DNA of 64,000 nucleotides. Origin: PALSA-1296 sp038210275. Lineage in GTDB: Bacteria; Bacteroidota; Ignavibacteria; Palsa-1295. The translations under genes were made by a program, and so were the position numbers. The stretch spans positions 62,001 to 126,000 of the forward strand of contig JBBQWV010000007.1 of the NCBI GenBank assembly GCA_038210275.1, read 5' to 3'. The notes below the pieces were generated by a model, which did no database searches, was not told the DNA's origin, and saw only the letters and a program-made list of their open reading frames with translations. Shown here one piece after another: positions 31,923-40,768 of the stretch (the first letter of the stretch is position 1; each line of letters starts with the position of its first letter).

Positions 31923-32882
31923 TTATCTATAAAATGTAATCGTTAGCGTAGGTATAGGTTGTTGATCCCATAAAATATTTTTTTGTTTATAAATATAGCT
32001 GGAATTATTAAATCCTCCATTGCTACTATCTAGAAATTGTATAATATGTTGCCGAAGTGAGGCACCTTGATAAAAAAAAGACATTGAATCCAAATCTTTC
32101 TTTTGAAAAGGTATTGATATATATTGAAAAAAAGTGCCTTTACTATCACCACCTTGACCTGTTCGTAGCGAATAGGAGTCAGAAGAAGAATACGAGAAAG
32201 TGCCGGAATCAATAATATTTCCACGGTAAGATATATGACCCAAAAAAGTAAAGCGATTAGACCCATTGTCTCGTTGCCAATAATTTATGCTATCATTCCA
32301 TGATCCTCCACCACTTAATTGAAAATACCTACCATTCCATTTTAACGATAGATTGTCATTAAATGGAAAACTAAACGTGGAATCATAGTCTGTCCAAGTT
32401 TTTGTGATTTGTTGTTGTTCTAAATTTTTCTTATCATATTCTCTAACCCCAAGGAAAATAATTTTACACTTTGCAAACTGATGTAAATAATTCGTATCGA
32501 TTTGATTATCTTTTAGATCAATAACAACTGATGTCTTTTCCAAAATCGTTTTCGTCAGAGTATCAATCACATTTAGCGTCACCAAATACGAACCAAACTT
32601 CTTATAGTAATGAGGAAGAATACTCGTATCAAACTTCGATATTATCCCCGTACTATCACCGAAATTCCAATCAATACGGTATTGTGGTTTCCATAGCGGC
32701 GTAAGCAAGGCATTAAAATCAACAGCCAGAATATTATTCGAATCAGGAATATTATAATTGATCACCAAACGAGCAAGCGTATCCTGCGCCATTGGCGGAT
32801 TCTTCACTTCATTCACGCAGCTACTGAGACTTATTGCGAAAGCCAGGAGGAGGAAGGGGAGTATGGTGTATGTTCTGTGCAT
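31923..32882 (-). CDS. PKD-domain lipoprotein, tandem copy 1
   Basis: A 319-residue lipoprotein starting at 32882 (MHRTYTILPFLLLAFAISLSSC). Longer forms from an upstream ATG lack sense as signal peptides. The PKD-like domain (YRIDWNFGDSTGIISKFDTSILPHYYKKFGSYLVTL) is followed by a divergent Ser/Tyr-rich beta domain. The next copy begins 3 bp after its stop. Function unknown. Confidence 0.8.
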   Translation of the reverse strand: MHRTYTILPFLLLAFAISLSSCVNEVKNPPMAQDTLARLVINYNIPDSNNILAVDFNALLTPLWKPQYRIDWNFGDSTGIISKFDTSILPHYYKKFGSYLVTLNVIDTLTKTILEKTSVVIDLKDNQIDTNYLHQFAKCKIIFLGVREYDKKNLEQQQITKTWTDYDSTFSFPFNDNLSLKWNGRYFQLSGGGSWNDSINYWQRDNGSNRFTFLGHISYRGNIIDSGTFSYSSSDSYSLRTGQGGDSKGTFFQYISIPFQKKDLDSMSFFYQGASLRQHIIQFLDSSNGGFNNSSYIYKQKNILWDQQPIPTLTITFYR

Positions 32883-33053
32883 ATATTCAGTACAAATATA
32901 CGTCTTTATGACAGGAAAGGTGCCAATTGCGAAGGGCATAAATTGTGGACCTTTTGTCTAAATCTAGATTTAGGGAGATAATGGGGTTAAGAAGATTTTT
33001 TTGGAGCACTAAGTTGGAGAGAGGCGCATTAAGCCACTCTATATCTTCGTCGG

Positions 33054-33368
33054 TTAGTTCGAGTTCACTTCTTCCAATTGGTCTCCCCAATTTTTGCGTG
33101 GTTTGCGAGTCGGGGCAATGTTATCGGAAGAAATTCCGGAAGCCTCACTAAGTCGCTCTATAATCCGTTTTGATGCCACTTCATGTGGAATACCTAAGCC
33201 GTCCCGAAGTTGCTTTTGAGCAATTCGGATATCCTCTCTCATCTGTTCTTTTTTGTGTTCCTCTATTTGATTGTCATGGGTCATTTTATTGTAACTCCAC
33301 AATTCCAAAATACGTTGCCACTCCGTTATCGGTTTTACAAAGAGACTTTCGATAGCGTATTTTTGCAT
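33054..33368 (-). CDS. Antitoxin-like protein, probably frameshifted at its C-terminus
   Basis: A 104-residue hydrophilic protein. REDIRIAQKQLRDGLGIPHEVASKRIIERLSE resembles the helical end of Phd/RelB/StbD-like antitoxins. KPRKNWGDQLEE resembles the kPRxGW end of MazE-like antitoxins, where the acidic EDxEW tail would follow. That tail is found in the overlapping frame at 32887-33090 (SELELTDEDIEWLNAPLSNL), so a one-base frameshift near 33065 probably breaks the gene. The start could also be the internal ATG at 33284. No toxin gene is adjacent; it is divergent from the DUF262 gene. Confidence 0.45.
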   Translation of the reverse strand: MQKYAIESLFVKPITEWQRILELWSYNKMTHDNQIEEHKKEQMREDIRIAQKQLRDGLGIPHEVASKRIIERLSEASGISSDNIAPTRKPRKNWGDQLEEVNSN

Positions 33369-33403
33369 ATCCCGATTCGAACCAAAATTTAAATCTTAAT
33401 AAA

Positions 33404-35461
33404 ATGCTCGCATTACTACAGAATTTTCAGGATTTTATGAGGAAGCCCCAGACACAGTTTGAGATTCCAATCTATCAGAGGAATTATGATTGGAGAGAAC
33501 CGCATTGCGACCAGCTCTTTGATGACATCAAAGACATTGCAAACGATGATTCCCGAGTAAGCCATTTCATCGGAAGTATTGTCTATATTAGTGATAGTGT
33601 TTATCATTCGGCAGACTTAAAGAGGTTAGTGGTCATTGATGGGCAGCAAAGACTAACTACTCTTACCCTCTTTCTGCTTGCTATAGCTAAAAGGTATGGG
33701 GAGATAGGTAACTCAAAAAGAAAAGAAGAAGTCTTAGAAGATTACATAATAAATAAAAGAATCGAAAATGAAAAGCTAAAGCTCCGACCAGTAACAAAGG
33801 ATGATGCAGCGCTTCATCACCTCCTCCATAATCTTTCTGGTGAGGGCTTTGCTGAATATTCTAGGATAATTCACAATTTTAATTATCTTTTCGATAGGAT
33901 TAAAGAATATGATATTGAGCTTCTACTCAGAGGATTCTCCAAGCTTTTTTTTGTAGAGATTTCTCTTGAAAGAGGGAAGGATGACCCACAGAGAATTTTT
34001 GAAAGCTTAAACTCAACGGGGCTTGACTTAAGCCAAGGTGACCTAATACGAAATTATGTCTTAATGGATCTTCCGCCGGAGGAGCAGAAGAAAATTTATT
34101 TTGAATATTGGTTGAAGATCGAAACTAATACGAAGGACTTACGAACGAATCAGCCTCGAATTTCAGATTTCATCCGAGACTATTTGACATTCAAGCTCCG
34201 GGAGATTCCCAAGAAATCCAATGTATTTGACGAGTTTAAGAAAAAATTTCATGTTTCGAACGAAAGCATCGAAAATCGTAGACAGTTGACGGCTGATCTT
34301 CTGAAGTATTCAAGCTATTATTCTAGACTTCTTAATCCAGAAAAGGAGGCAAGTCGAGAAATACAGGCAAGATTGAAACAGATTCTTAAAGTAGAAGTGA
34401 ATGTCTCATACCCATTCCTATTGGAGGTGTATGATGATTATTGTAGTGAGGTGATCGATGAGTCTACGTTTATAAGCGTACTAGATGTCCTAATCTCTTA
34501 CGTCTGGAGGAGATTCATTTGTCAATTGCCTAGTAATGCTCTGAACAAGTTGTTCATGTACCTCTATAAAGACATTGATAAAACAAATTATATTGACTCA
34601 TTCGAGCGAGCTTTGGTTAAGAAGTCTGGTAAGGTCAGATTCCCAACAGATAATGAACTAAAGCAAGGGTTATTAACAAGGGATTGTTACAACACTGAAT
34701 CAAAGAATAGGATTTATTTCTTAGAAAGGCTTGAAAACTTCAACAACAATGAACCTGTCCAGATTGAGGGGAATGAGCAGATCACAATAGAACATATCTT
34801 TCCACAGAAGCCTGGTCGAGATTGGGAGAGTAGTCTTGGCGATGATTTCGGTAAATTTAAAGACCAATATCTTCATACGATTACTAATCTTACCCTTTCC
34901 GGAAATAATGCAGATTTAGGTAATAAAGGATTTGTCGATAAACGAGACCTTCCTGAGAAGGGCTATAAAGATAGTCGCTTGTACCTGAACAAGTCCTTGG
35001 CTTCACTAAACAAGTGGACTAGCAAAGAGTACAGTGAACGGTTCGAGCAGATATACAATAGATTTTTGGAAATATGGAAATTTCCGGAGATTCAATTCCA
35101 AGCTGATGGGGAAGGGGAAGCAGATATCATGACTGTAGATGTTGCGACAAATAAGAATATCGATTTCGTGATATTCGATGGAATCAGACATGAGTCTTTG
35201 ACCTGGATGTCTTTGCTTCGCTTGGTTGCAAAATCAATGTTTGAATTGGATGCACAGAGATTCTTGATTGAGCCTTTGCAAGCTAAAATGAAAACTACAA
35301 CGGACAAAAATTCGTTGACAGATGCCGTTGAACTTGGCGGCGGCTACTTTATTGAGGGGCAAGGGAATGCTAATATGAGACTAAGAAAGATTCAAAATAT
35401 TCTTTCTACTTTTGAGTTTGATGACGAGGTGATGATAAAATTCAAGTCATCAGCCACATAA
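33404..35461 (+). CDS. GmrSD-like type IV restriction enzyme (DUF262 + HNH/DUF1524)
   Basis: A 685-residue single-chain enzyme. The DUF262 ParB/sulfiredoxin-like NTPase domain has IPIYQRNYDW (21-30) and the nucleotide-binding DGQQR (79-83), with FESLNSTGLDLSQGDLIRNYVL (209-230). The nuclease half has the HNH-type motif TIEHIFPQKPGRDW (461-474) and LTLSGNNADLGNKGF. An extra C-terminal domain (about 565-685, DFVIFDGIRHESLTWMSLLRLVAKSMFEL...) is of a type often added to such enzymes. GmrSD enzymes cleave phage DNA with glucosylated or otherwise modified bases. It ends 2 bp before carB, an odd place for a defence gene. Confidence 0.88.
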   Translation: MLALLQNFQDFMRKPQTQFEIPIYQRNYDWREPHCDQLFDDIKDIANDDSRVSHFIGSIVYISDSVYHSADLKRLVVIDGQQRLTTLTLFLLAIAKRYGEIGNSKRKEEVLEDYIINKRIENEKLKLRPVTKDDAALHHLLHNLSGEGFAEYSRIIHNFNYLFDRIKEYDIELLLRGFSKLFFVEISLERGKDDPQRIFESLNSTGLDLSQGDLIRNYVLMDLPPEEQKKIYFEYWLKIETNTKDLRTNQPRISDFIRDYLTFKLREIPKKSNVFDEFKKKFHVSNESIENRRQLTADLLKYSSYYSRLLNPEKEASREIQARLKQILKVEVNVSYPFLLEVYDDYCSEVIDESTFISVLDVLISYVWRRFICQLPSNALNKLFMYLYKDIDKTNYIDSFERALVKKSGKVRFPTDNELKQGLLTRDCYNTESKNRIYFLERLENFNNNEPVQIEGNEQITIEHIFPQKPGRDWESSLGDDFGKFKDQYLHTITNLTLSGNNADLGNKGFVDKRDLPEKGYKDSRLYLNKSLASLNKWTSKEYSERFEQIYNRFLEIWKFPEIQFQADGEGEADIMTVDVATNKNIDFVIFDGIRHESLTWMSLLRLVAKSMFELDAQRFLIEPLQAKMKTTTDKNSLTDAVELGGGYFIEGQGNANMRLRKIQNILSTFEFDDEVMIKFKSSAT

Positions 35462-35463
35462 AT

Positions 35464-36951
35464 ATGCCAAAACGCTTAGACATAAAATCCATACTGATCA
35501 TTGGCTCGGGACCTATAGTCATCGGGCAAGGATGTGAATTCGATTACTCCGGAGCCCAAGCCTGTAAGGTCTTGCGCCAGGAAGGGTATCGCGTAATCCT
35601 CGTAAATTCCAACCCCGCCACGATCATGACCGATCCGGAGATGGCAGATGCTACCTACATCGAACCCATCACCCCGGAGTACATCGAAGCCATCATTGCC
35701 AAGGAACGTCCCGATGCAATTTTGCCGACGATGGGCGGACAGACTGCGCTCAATGCTGCGATGAAATTGCATGAGCTTGGCATCTTAGAAAAATACGGAG
35801 TCGAATTGATCGGTGCACGACCTGATGCAATCAAACGCGCTGAAGACCGCGAAGAATTTTTGGCAACGATGACATCCATCGGCTTAGAAATGGCGCGCGG
35901 CGGATTTGTAAAGACGACGGATGAAGCAATGGAGCTTGTTGATATGGTCGGCTTCCCTGCGATCATTCGCCCAAGTTTTACACTCGGCGGAACGGGCGGC
36001 GGCATTGCTTGGAATCTCGAAGAATTCCGCGAGATCGTGCAGAAGGGACTTGATGCTTCTCCGGTTACACAAGTACTTGTCGAAGAATCGGTGATAGGCT
36101 GGAAAGAATTCGAACTTGAAGTAATGCGTGATACAGCGGATAACGTTGTCATCGTTTGCTCGATCGAAAATTTTGATCCAATGGGTGTGCATACCGGCGA
36201 TTCGATCACCTGCGCTCCGGCGCAAACGCTTTCGGATAAAGAATACCAGAAGATGCGCGATGCTTCGATCAAGATTATTCGTGCGATAGGAGTTGATACA
36301 GGTGGATCGAACATTCAATTTGCCGTCAATCCCGCTGATGGCAGAATGCTGGTGATCGAAATGAATCCGAGAGTATCGCGTTCATCGGCGCTTGCATCGA
36401 AGGCAACAGGTTTTGCAATTGCAAAGATCGCTGCGAAATTGGCAGTCGGTTATACGCTTGATGAAATCCCGAACGATATTACGAAGCTTACACCTTCTTG
36501 CTTCGAACCAACGATAGATTATTGCGTCGTAAAAATTCCGCGCTGGGATTTCGAGAAATTCAAAGGCATCAACGCAGCGAGTTCGCAGCTTGGTGTGCAA
36601 ATGAAATCCGTCGGCGAAGTAATGTCCTTCGGCAGAACATTTAAAGAGGCTTTCCAAAAAGCGATTCGCTCACTTGAGCAATCGCGTCACGGACTTGGCT
36701 CCGACGGCAAAGATGAATTTGAAATTGATGAAATGTCCGAAGTCGAAAAGATTCGGACGATGGAAGTCATTCGTGAGCGCCTCTCTCAGCGCCGCACGGA
36801 TATGATATTTTCGATCCGCTATGCATTCAAACTCGGCATGACGCGAGAGCAAATATTCGACATCACAAAAATTGATCCGTGGTTTTTGAATCAATTAGAG
36901 CAGATAGTCAGACGCGAAGGGGAGTTAAGAATGGCAGCATCAGCTATGTAA
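35464..36951 (+). CDS. carB: Carbamoyl-phosphate synthase large chain, N-terminal half only
   Basis: A 495-residue protein equal to the carboxyphosphate half of CarB (usual length about 1070). Present are SILIIGSGPIVIGQGCEFDYSG, VNSNPATIMTDP, ILPTMGGQTALN, the ATP-grasp segment FTLGGTGGGIAWN, MNPRVSRSSALASKATG and part of the oligomerisation domain up to IDPWFLNQLEQIVRREGEL. It stops cleanly in the middle of that domain, as in archaea and Aquifex, where carB is naturally split. The C-terminal half is not in the window. It makes carboxyphosphate and carbamate from bicarbonate, ATP and ammonia for pyrimidine and arginine synthesis. Confidence 0.9.
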   Translation: MPKRLDIKSILIIGSGPIVIGQGCEFDYSGAQACKVLRQEGYRVILVNSNPATIMTDPEMADATYIEPITPEYIEAIIAKERPDAILPTMGGQTALNAAMKLHELGILEKYGVELIGARPDAIKRAEDREEFLATMTSIGLEMARGGFVKTTDEAMELVDMVGFPAIIRPSFTLGGTGGGIAWNLEEFREIVQKGLDASPVTQVLVEESVIGWKEFELEVMRDTADNVVIVCSIENFDPMGVHTGDSITCAPAQTLSDKEYQKMRDASIKIIRAIGVDTGGSNIQFAVNPADGRMLVIEMNPRVSRSSALASKATGFAIAKIAAKLAVGYTLDEIPNDITKLTPSCFEPTIDYCVVKIPRWDFEKFKGINAASSQLGVQMKSVGEVMSFGRTFKEAFQKAIRSLEQSRHGLGSDGKDEFEIDEMSEVEKIRTMEVIRERLSQRRTDMIFSIRYAFKLGMTREQIFDITKIDPWFLNQLEQIVRREGELRMAASAM

Positions 36952-36984
36952 TCTTTGAGGTCACAAATTGTGACCTCAAACTTT
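36951..36984. promoter_or_regulatory. 34-bp palindromic site, copy 1
   Basis: A perfect 27-bp palindrome (36954-36980; arm TTTGAGGTCACAA, central A) begins 2 bp after the carB stop codon. The copy at 37028-37061 is identical over 34 bp. It could act as an operator for the ORF6N protein or as a terminator for carB. Confidence 0.75.
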
Positions 36985-37027
36985 ATTCTAGGGAATTTTT
37001 CTCTATAAGTCATTGATTTATAAGCAT

Positions 37028-37061
37028 ATCTTTGAGGTCACAAATTGTGACCTCAAACTTT
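37028..37061. promoter_or_regulatory. 34-bp palindromic site, copy 2
   Basis: The same 27-bp palindrome (37031-37057) lies 14 bp before the ATG of the ORF6N gene, 77 bp from copy 1. This position suits an autoregulatory operator overlapping the promoter. Confidence 0.75.
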
Positions 37062-37071
37062 TTATTTAGAA

Positions 37072-37593
37072 ATGGCAAAGAAAAAAAGAAGTATTGCGGC
37101 ACTGATTCCGATCGAAAGAGTCGAGCGACTTATTTATATGCTCAGAGGCGAGCGCATCATGCTTGATAAAGATCTGGCAAAACTCTATGGAGTGAGTGTG
37201 AAGGTCTTCAATCAAACTGTGAAGAGAAATCTCACGCGGTTTCCAAAAGATTTTATGTTTCAACTTACGGAAGATGAGTTTGATGATATTTCGTATTTTC
37301 ATCAAGCCAAACGCGGAGGAAGAAGATATATGCCGTATGCTTTTACTGAGCACGGAATTGCAATGCTCTCGAGTATTCTTCGCAGTGAACAAGCTATTCA
37401 AATGAATATTGCCATCATGCGTACTTTCGTTCAACTCCGTCATTTGCTCACTACCAACGAAGCACTTGCCGAGCGATTTGATGAACTTGAATTAAAATAT
37501 GATAAGCAATTCAAAGAGGTCTTCGATGCAATTAGAAAAATAATAGTCCCCGAAGTAAAAGCGAAAAAGCAGATCGGATTTAAAGTTAGATGA
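37072..37593 (+). CDS. ORF6N (KilA-N-related) domain DNA-binding protein
   Basis: A 173-residue protein with the ORF6N domain at about residues 8-95: ERIMLDKDLAKLYGVSVKVFNQTVKRNLTRFPKDFMFQLTEDEF ... RYMPYAFTEHGIAMLSSIL. The family is named from phage proteins and is thought to bind DNA. A C-terminal coiled coil (EALAERFDELELKYDKQFKEVFDAIRKII) suggests dimerisation, which would fit the two palindromes upstream. It is probably an acquired gene placed between carB and the lipoprotein gene. Confidence 0.88.
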   Translation: MAKKKRSIAALIPIERVERLIYMLRGERIMLDKDLAKLYGVSVKVFNQTVKRNLTRFPKDFMFQLTEDEFDDISYFHQAKRGGRRYMPYAFTEHGIAMLSSILRSEQAIQMNIAIMRTFVQLRHLLTTNEALAERFDELELKYDKQFKEVFDAIRKIIVPEVKAKKQIGFKVR

Positions 37594-37655
37594 ATGGAAA
37601 ATATCTAATTAATTCTTAAACCCGATCCGCCTCAGTTCAAACAACTCTTTATACT

Positions 37656-38423
37656 TTATTGTACATCTCCAATCAACGATGTCTTCAAATTCGCATCTAT
37701 GTTCGCTGTATTTCTTGAATCACGCGGATCCAATAACATACCTGATCCATTTGTGAAGATCGCTGTTGTTGTAAAACGTACGATCACTTCCATTGGAGAA
37801 TTTGGTGTTACAACAAGCGGCTTGTTCATAATAACACGACCGCTACCTGATACACTTGTAGCATAAGTAAAAGGTACTCTCACGCCATGCGACCACAGAT
37901 AACCTTGAACGCGTATCGTACTGGCAGCGGGTGAAACTGCATTTCCTCCGAGAACGGAAGCATAAAAAGGTCCGAGAGCCGATGCCAGTGAATCGCTTCT
38001 GCCTTGTGCTTGATCAATATCAAATCTGGCGCTTTGATAGGTTGCCGAAAATAAAATATGTTCGCCAATATACTGCCTACCCGAAGCATCAAATACAAGA
38101 ATAAATTGCTCAGGACGAATAAAGCCTTCCGAAAGATTTGAATTATCCGGACTGTCGGATAGATCACTACGTAGCATAAAATTACTTGCTACATACGCAG
38201 CGCTCGTTACTTGCAATGAATCAACAACAGAGCCGATGCCTTGCGATGATTCCTGACTCGAAGCCGAGTGAGCAACAGAATTATCGAGTTCTGTTCGCAT
38301 GACTACAGTACTTCCTGTATCGGTAGGCGAAGCAGGATTTTCTGTACAACTTGCAAAAGCCAACAGCGCAGTGCCGATAAAGGCGCTTTGGAGCTGAGAG
38401 CGGAAAGATGATAATTTTTTCAT
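37656..38423 (-). CDS. Lipoprotein of unknown function
   Basis: A 255-residue protein starting at 38423 (MKKLSSFRSQLQSAFIGTALLAFASC, lipobox LAFASC). A Ser/Thr-rich linker is followed by a beta-rich domain (VTPNSPMEVIVRFTTTAIF). I recognise no domain. It is convergent with the ORF6N gene. Confidence 0.7.
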   Translation of the reverse strand: MKKLSSFRSQLQSAFIGTALLAFASCTENPASPTDTGSTVVMRTELDNSVAHSASSQESSQGIGSVVDSLQVTSAAYVASNFMLRSDLSDSPDNSNLSEGFIRPEQFILVFDASGRQYIGEHILFSATYQSARFDIDQAQGRSDSLASALGPFYASVLGGNAVSPAASTIRVQGYLWSHGVRVPFTYATSVSGSGRVIMNKPLVVTPNSPMEVIVRFTTTAIFTNGSGMLLDPRDSRNTANIDANLKTSLIGDVQ

Positions 38424-38870
38424 AATCATAAGCAATATGTAAACACTTCTGCATTAGTGTACAAACCCCGTGCCAAACAGGTTTTAAAAAAAATATTCAG
38501 CGGAGTAAGTTAATATCCCAGCTTTCCCAGTTCAAAGTCTTAAAAGCGGATAACTAAGGTTTTCTCACTTTTTGACACAACTCCCCATTTATTGTCGTAT
38601 ATTTGTAATGAGACGATGGTTTTTGGATTATTGCCCCCCTCCTAAACTGGTTTTTTCCGATCTGCGATCTTTGATAGCTTATCTGATGATCTTGTGTGCT
38701 TCGCCGTGACGTATGCACCCTGAGCCTCTGCAAAATGGGAAAATATGTTATGGTCTGTGCAATGGAATGGTATCAGTTCTGTATATATAGCAGGATACTA
38801 TTATGAGAAGTAAATACTGATTTTTTCCAGTTGTCATCGTCGTGAGACGATATAATTTTCCCACAACGAT
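38424..38870. other. Promoter-containing intergenic region
   Basis: A stretch of 447 bp with no supported gene. It contains TTGACA (38572-38577) and TATATTTG (38598-38605, matching TAnnTTTG) on the plus strand, about 265 bp before the DUF885 gene. A closer AT box, GATATAATTT, lies at 38849-38858. A short RNA between them is possible but there is no clear terminator. Confidence 0.4.
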
Positions 38871-40679
38871 ATGCGAATATATTCAGCTTTTATTTTATTA
38901 ATCCTCTTTTTTGGTCTGCCAGAGAAGTCCTATTCTCATGGTGGCAAAGAAGGGAATGATACTCCTTTGCTTTCCGGTGAACCGACTCCGACGTTGTATG
39001 AATTACTCGAAAGCCAATGGGTATATCTTATGCATGAGTTTCCAGAATGGGCAACAGATCTCGGATATCCCGGACAAAATGCCAGATGGACAGATATGTC
39101 ACTTGCCGCAACAGAACGCAGACAAGGAGATATAAATGATTTCATTAATAGTTTGCGTTGGGGAAACCGGTATCAATTTCTTGATGCGAAAGGAAAGTTC
39201 GATTACGACCTTGTCATGTTTAGTCTGCGCGATCAGGTCGAAAGTTTTCCGTTTCACGAAGATCTGCTTCCGATCAGTCAGCTCTATGGAATTCAGCAGG
39301 ATATTCCATACAAACTTTCCTCGCAACCGAATAATACGGTTCAGGATTATAACGACATTCTCGCGCGAATGCGGGGCGTTCCGCATCTCGTGAATCAGGT
39401 GATCGCCTTGATGGATAAAGGAATCGAGATGCATATCGTGCAGCCGAAGATCACCATGCGCGACGTGCCCGATCAAGTAAGGAGTTTGCTTGCAGGTAAT
39501 CCCAAGAACTCGCCACTACTAAAACCTTTTACCGCTTTTCCTGCTTCGATCGGAGAGCATGATCGAGCAACCTTGACAAGCATGGCACTCGAAGTCTATC
39601 GTGATAGCCTTGCTCCGGCGTTCGAGAAACTCTATCAATATTTAGTAAAAAATTATATTCCAAACTGTCGTGAATCTATTGCCTTGAAAGATCTGCCGAA
39701 TGGCGCAAACTGGTATAAGTATAAAGTTCATCATCACACGACAACGATGATGAGCCCCACTCAGATCTTTGATCTTGGTATAAGAGAAGTCAAAACCATT
39801 CGAGCAAGGATGGATTCGATTCGTGAATCAGTTGGTTTTTCGGGAGATCTCGCAAAGTTCTTCGACTATCTTCGTACCGCCCCTCAATTTTTTTATAAAG
39901 ATTCTGCAAGTCTTATCAATGGATATAAAGAAATTGCTGCCAAAGCCAATGCCTCGCTGCCAAAATTATTTGGTAAGTTACCGAAGCTGAATTTCGAAGT
40001 TGTGCCGGTTCCGGCATATTCACAAAAATCACAAACGACAGCATATTATAATCAAGGCTCGCTCAAAGTCGGAAGACCTGCATATTTTTTTGCAAATACG
40101 TATGATGTTTCTTCTCGCCCGAAATGGGAGATGGAACCGCTGACGTTGCATGAATCGGTGCCGGGTCATCATCTACAAATAGAGCTTGCTCAAGAATTGG
40201 AAGGTGTTCCAGAGCTTTTGAAGAATACCGAATTCACTGCATTTGTCGAAGGTTGGGGACTCTATGCCGAAAGATTAGGTACGGAGTTAGGGTTTTATAA
40301 AGACCCGTATAATAAAATGGGAGAGTTGGAATATAATATGTGGCGCTCAATCCGACTTGTTGTTGATGTTGGTATGCATGACAAAGGCTGGACGCGGCAG
40401 CAGGCAATTGATTTCTTCGCAGAAAATTCCGGAAAATCTAAACACGATATTGAAGTTGAAATAGATCGTTATATCGTTGATCCCGGACAGGCGCTTGCGT
40501 ATAAGATCGGCGCATTAAAGATCAGGCAGCTTCGCGCCTACGCGCTGAAAGAATTAAGTACGAAGTTTGATGTCCGTACCTTTCACGACGAACTTCTCGG
40601 AGCCGGAGCACAGCCGCTTGAGATTTTAGAAAAGCGTATGAAGAAATGGGTTAGCAGTTTGAAAGAGAAAAAAAAATAG
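38871..40679 (+). CDS. DUF885 family metallopeptidase-like protein
   Basis: A 602-residue exported protein with signal peptide MRIYSAFILLILFFGLPEKSYS. The DUF885 zinc site is clear: HESVPGHHLQ (residues 427-436, an HExxxGHH variant) followed by FTAFVEGWGLYAERLG (455-470), with the glutamate as third ligand. The length matches the family. These proteins resemble oligopeptidases or carboxypeptidases of the gluzincin group. It is monocistronic and ended by a strong bidirectional terminator. Confidence 0.9.
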   Translation: MRIYSAFILLILFFGLPEKSYSHGGKEGNDTPLLSGEPTPTLYELLESQWVYLMHEFPEWATDLGYPGQNARWTDMSLAATERRQGDINDFINSLRWGNRYQFLDAKGKFDYDLVMFSLRDQVESFPFHEDLLPISQLYGIQQDIPYKLSSQPNNTVQDYNDILARMRGVPHLVNQVIALMDKGIEMHIVQPKITMRDVPDQVRSLLAGNPKNSPLLKPFTAFPASIGEHDRATLTSMALEVYRDSLAPAFEKLYQYLVKNYIPNCRESIALKDLPNGANWYKYKVHHHTTTMMSPTQIFDLGIREVKTIRARMDSIRESVGFSGDLAKFFDYLRTAPQFFYKDSASLINGYKEIAAKANASLPKLFGKLPKLNFEVVPVPAYSQKSQTTAYYNQGSLKVGRPAYFFANTYDVSSRPKWEMEPLTLHESVPGHHLQIELAQELEGVPELLKNTEFTAFVEGWGLYAERLGTELGFYKDPYNKMGELEYNMWRSIRLVVDVGMHDKGWTRQQAIDFFAENSGKSKHDIEVEIDRYIVDPGQALAYKIGALKIRQLRAYALKELSTKFDVRTFHDELLGAGAQPLEILEKRMKKWVSSLKEKKK

Positions 40680-40722
40680 AAAAGTAAGAAGGGTGTTATC
40701 GTAGATAGCAACAAAAAAAACT

Positions 40723-40758
40723 AAAAGAGGATCGGACCAGGATGTCCGATCCTCTTTT
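40723..40758. terminator. Bidirectional terminator
   Basis: A 14-bp perfect stem (AAAAGAGGATCGGA/TCCGATCCTCTTTT) between the DUF885 gene and the convergent lipoprotein gene. Confidence 0.92.
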
Positions 40759-40768
40759 TATTACTAAA

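Noticed and set aside
35655..36318. Long antisense frames inside carB
   Set aside because: They arise from the codon pattern of the conserved carB sequence and have Ser/Ile-rich non-protein-like composition.
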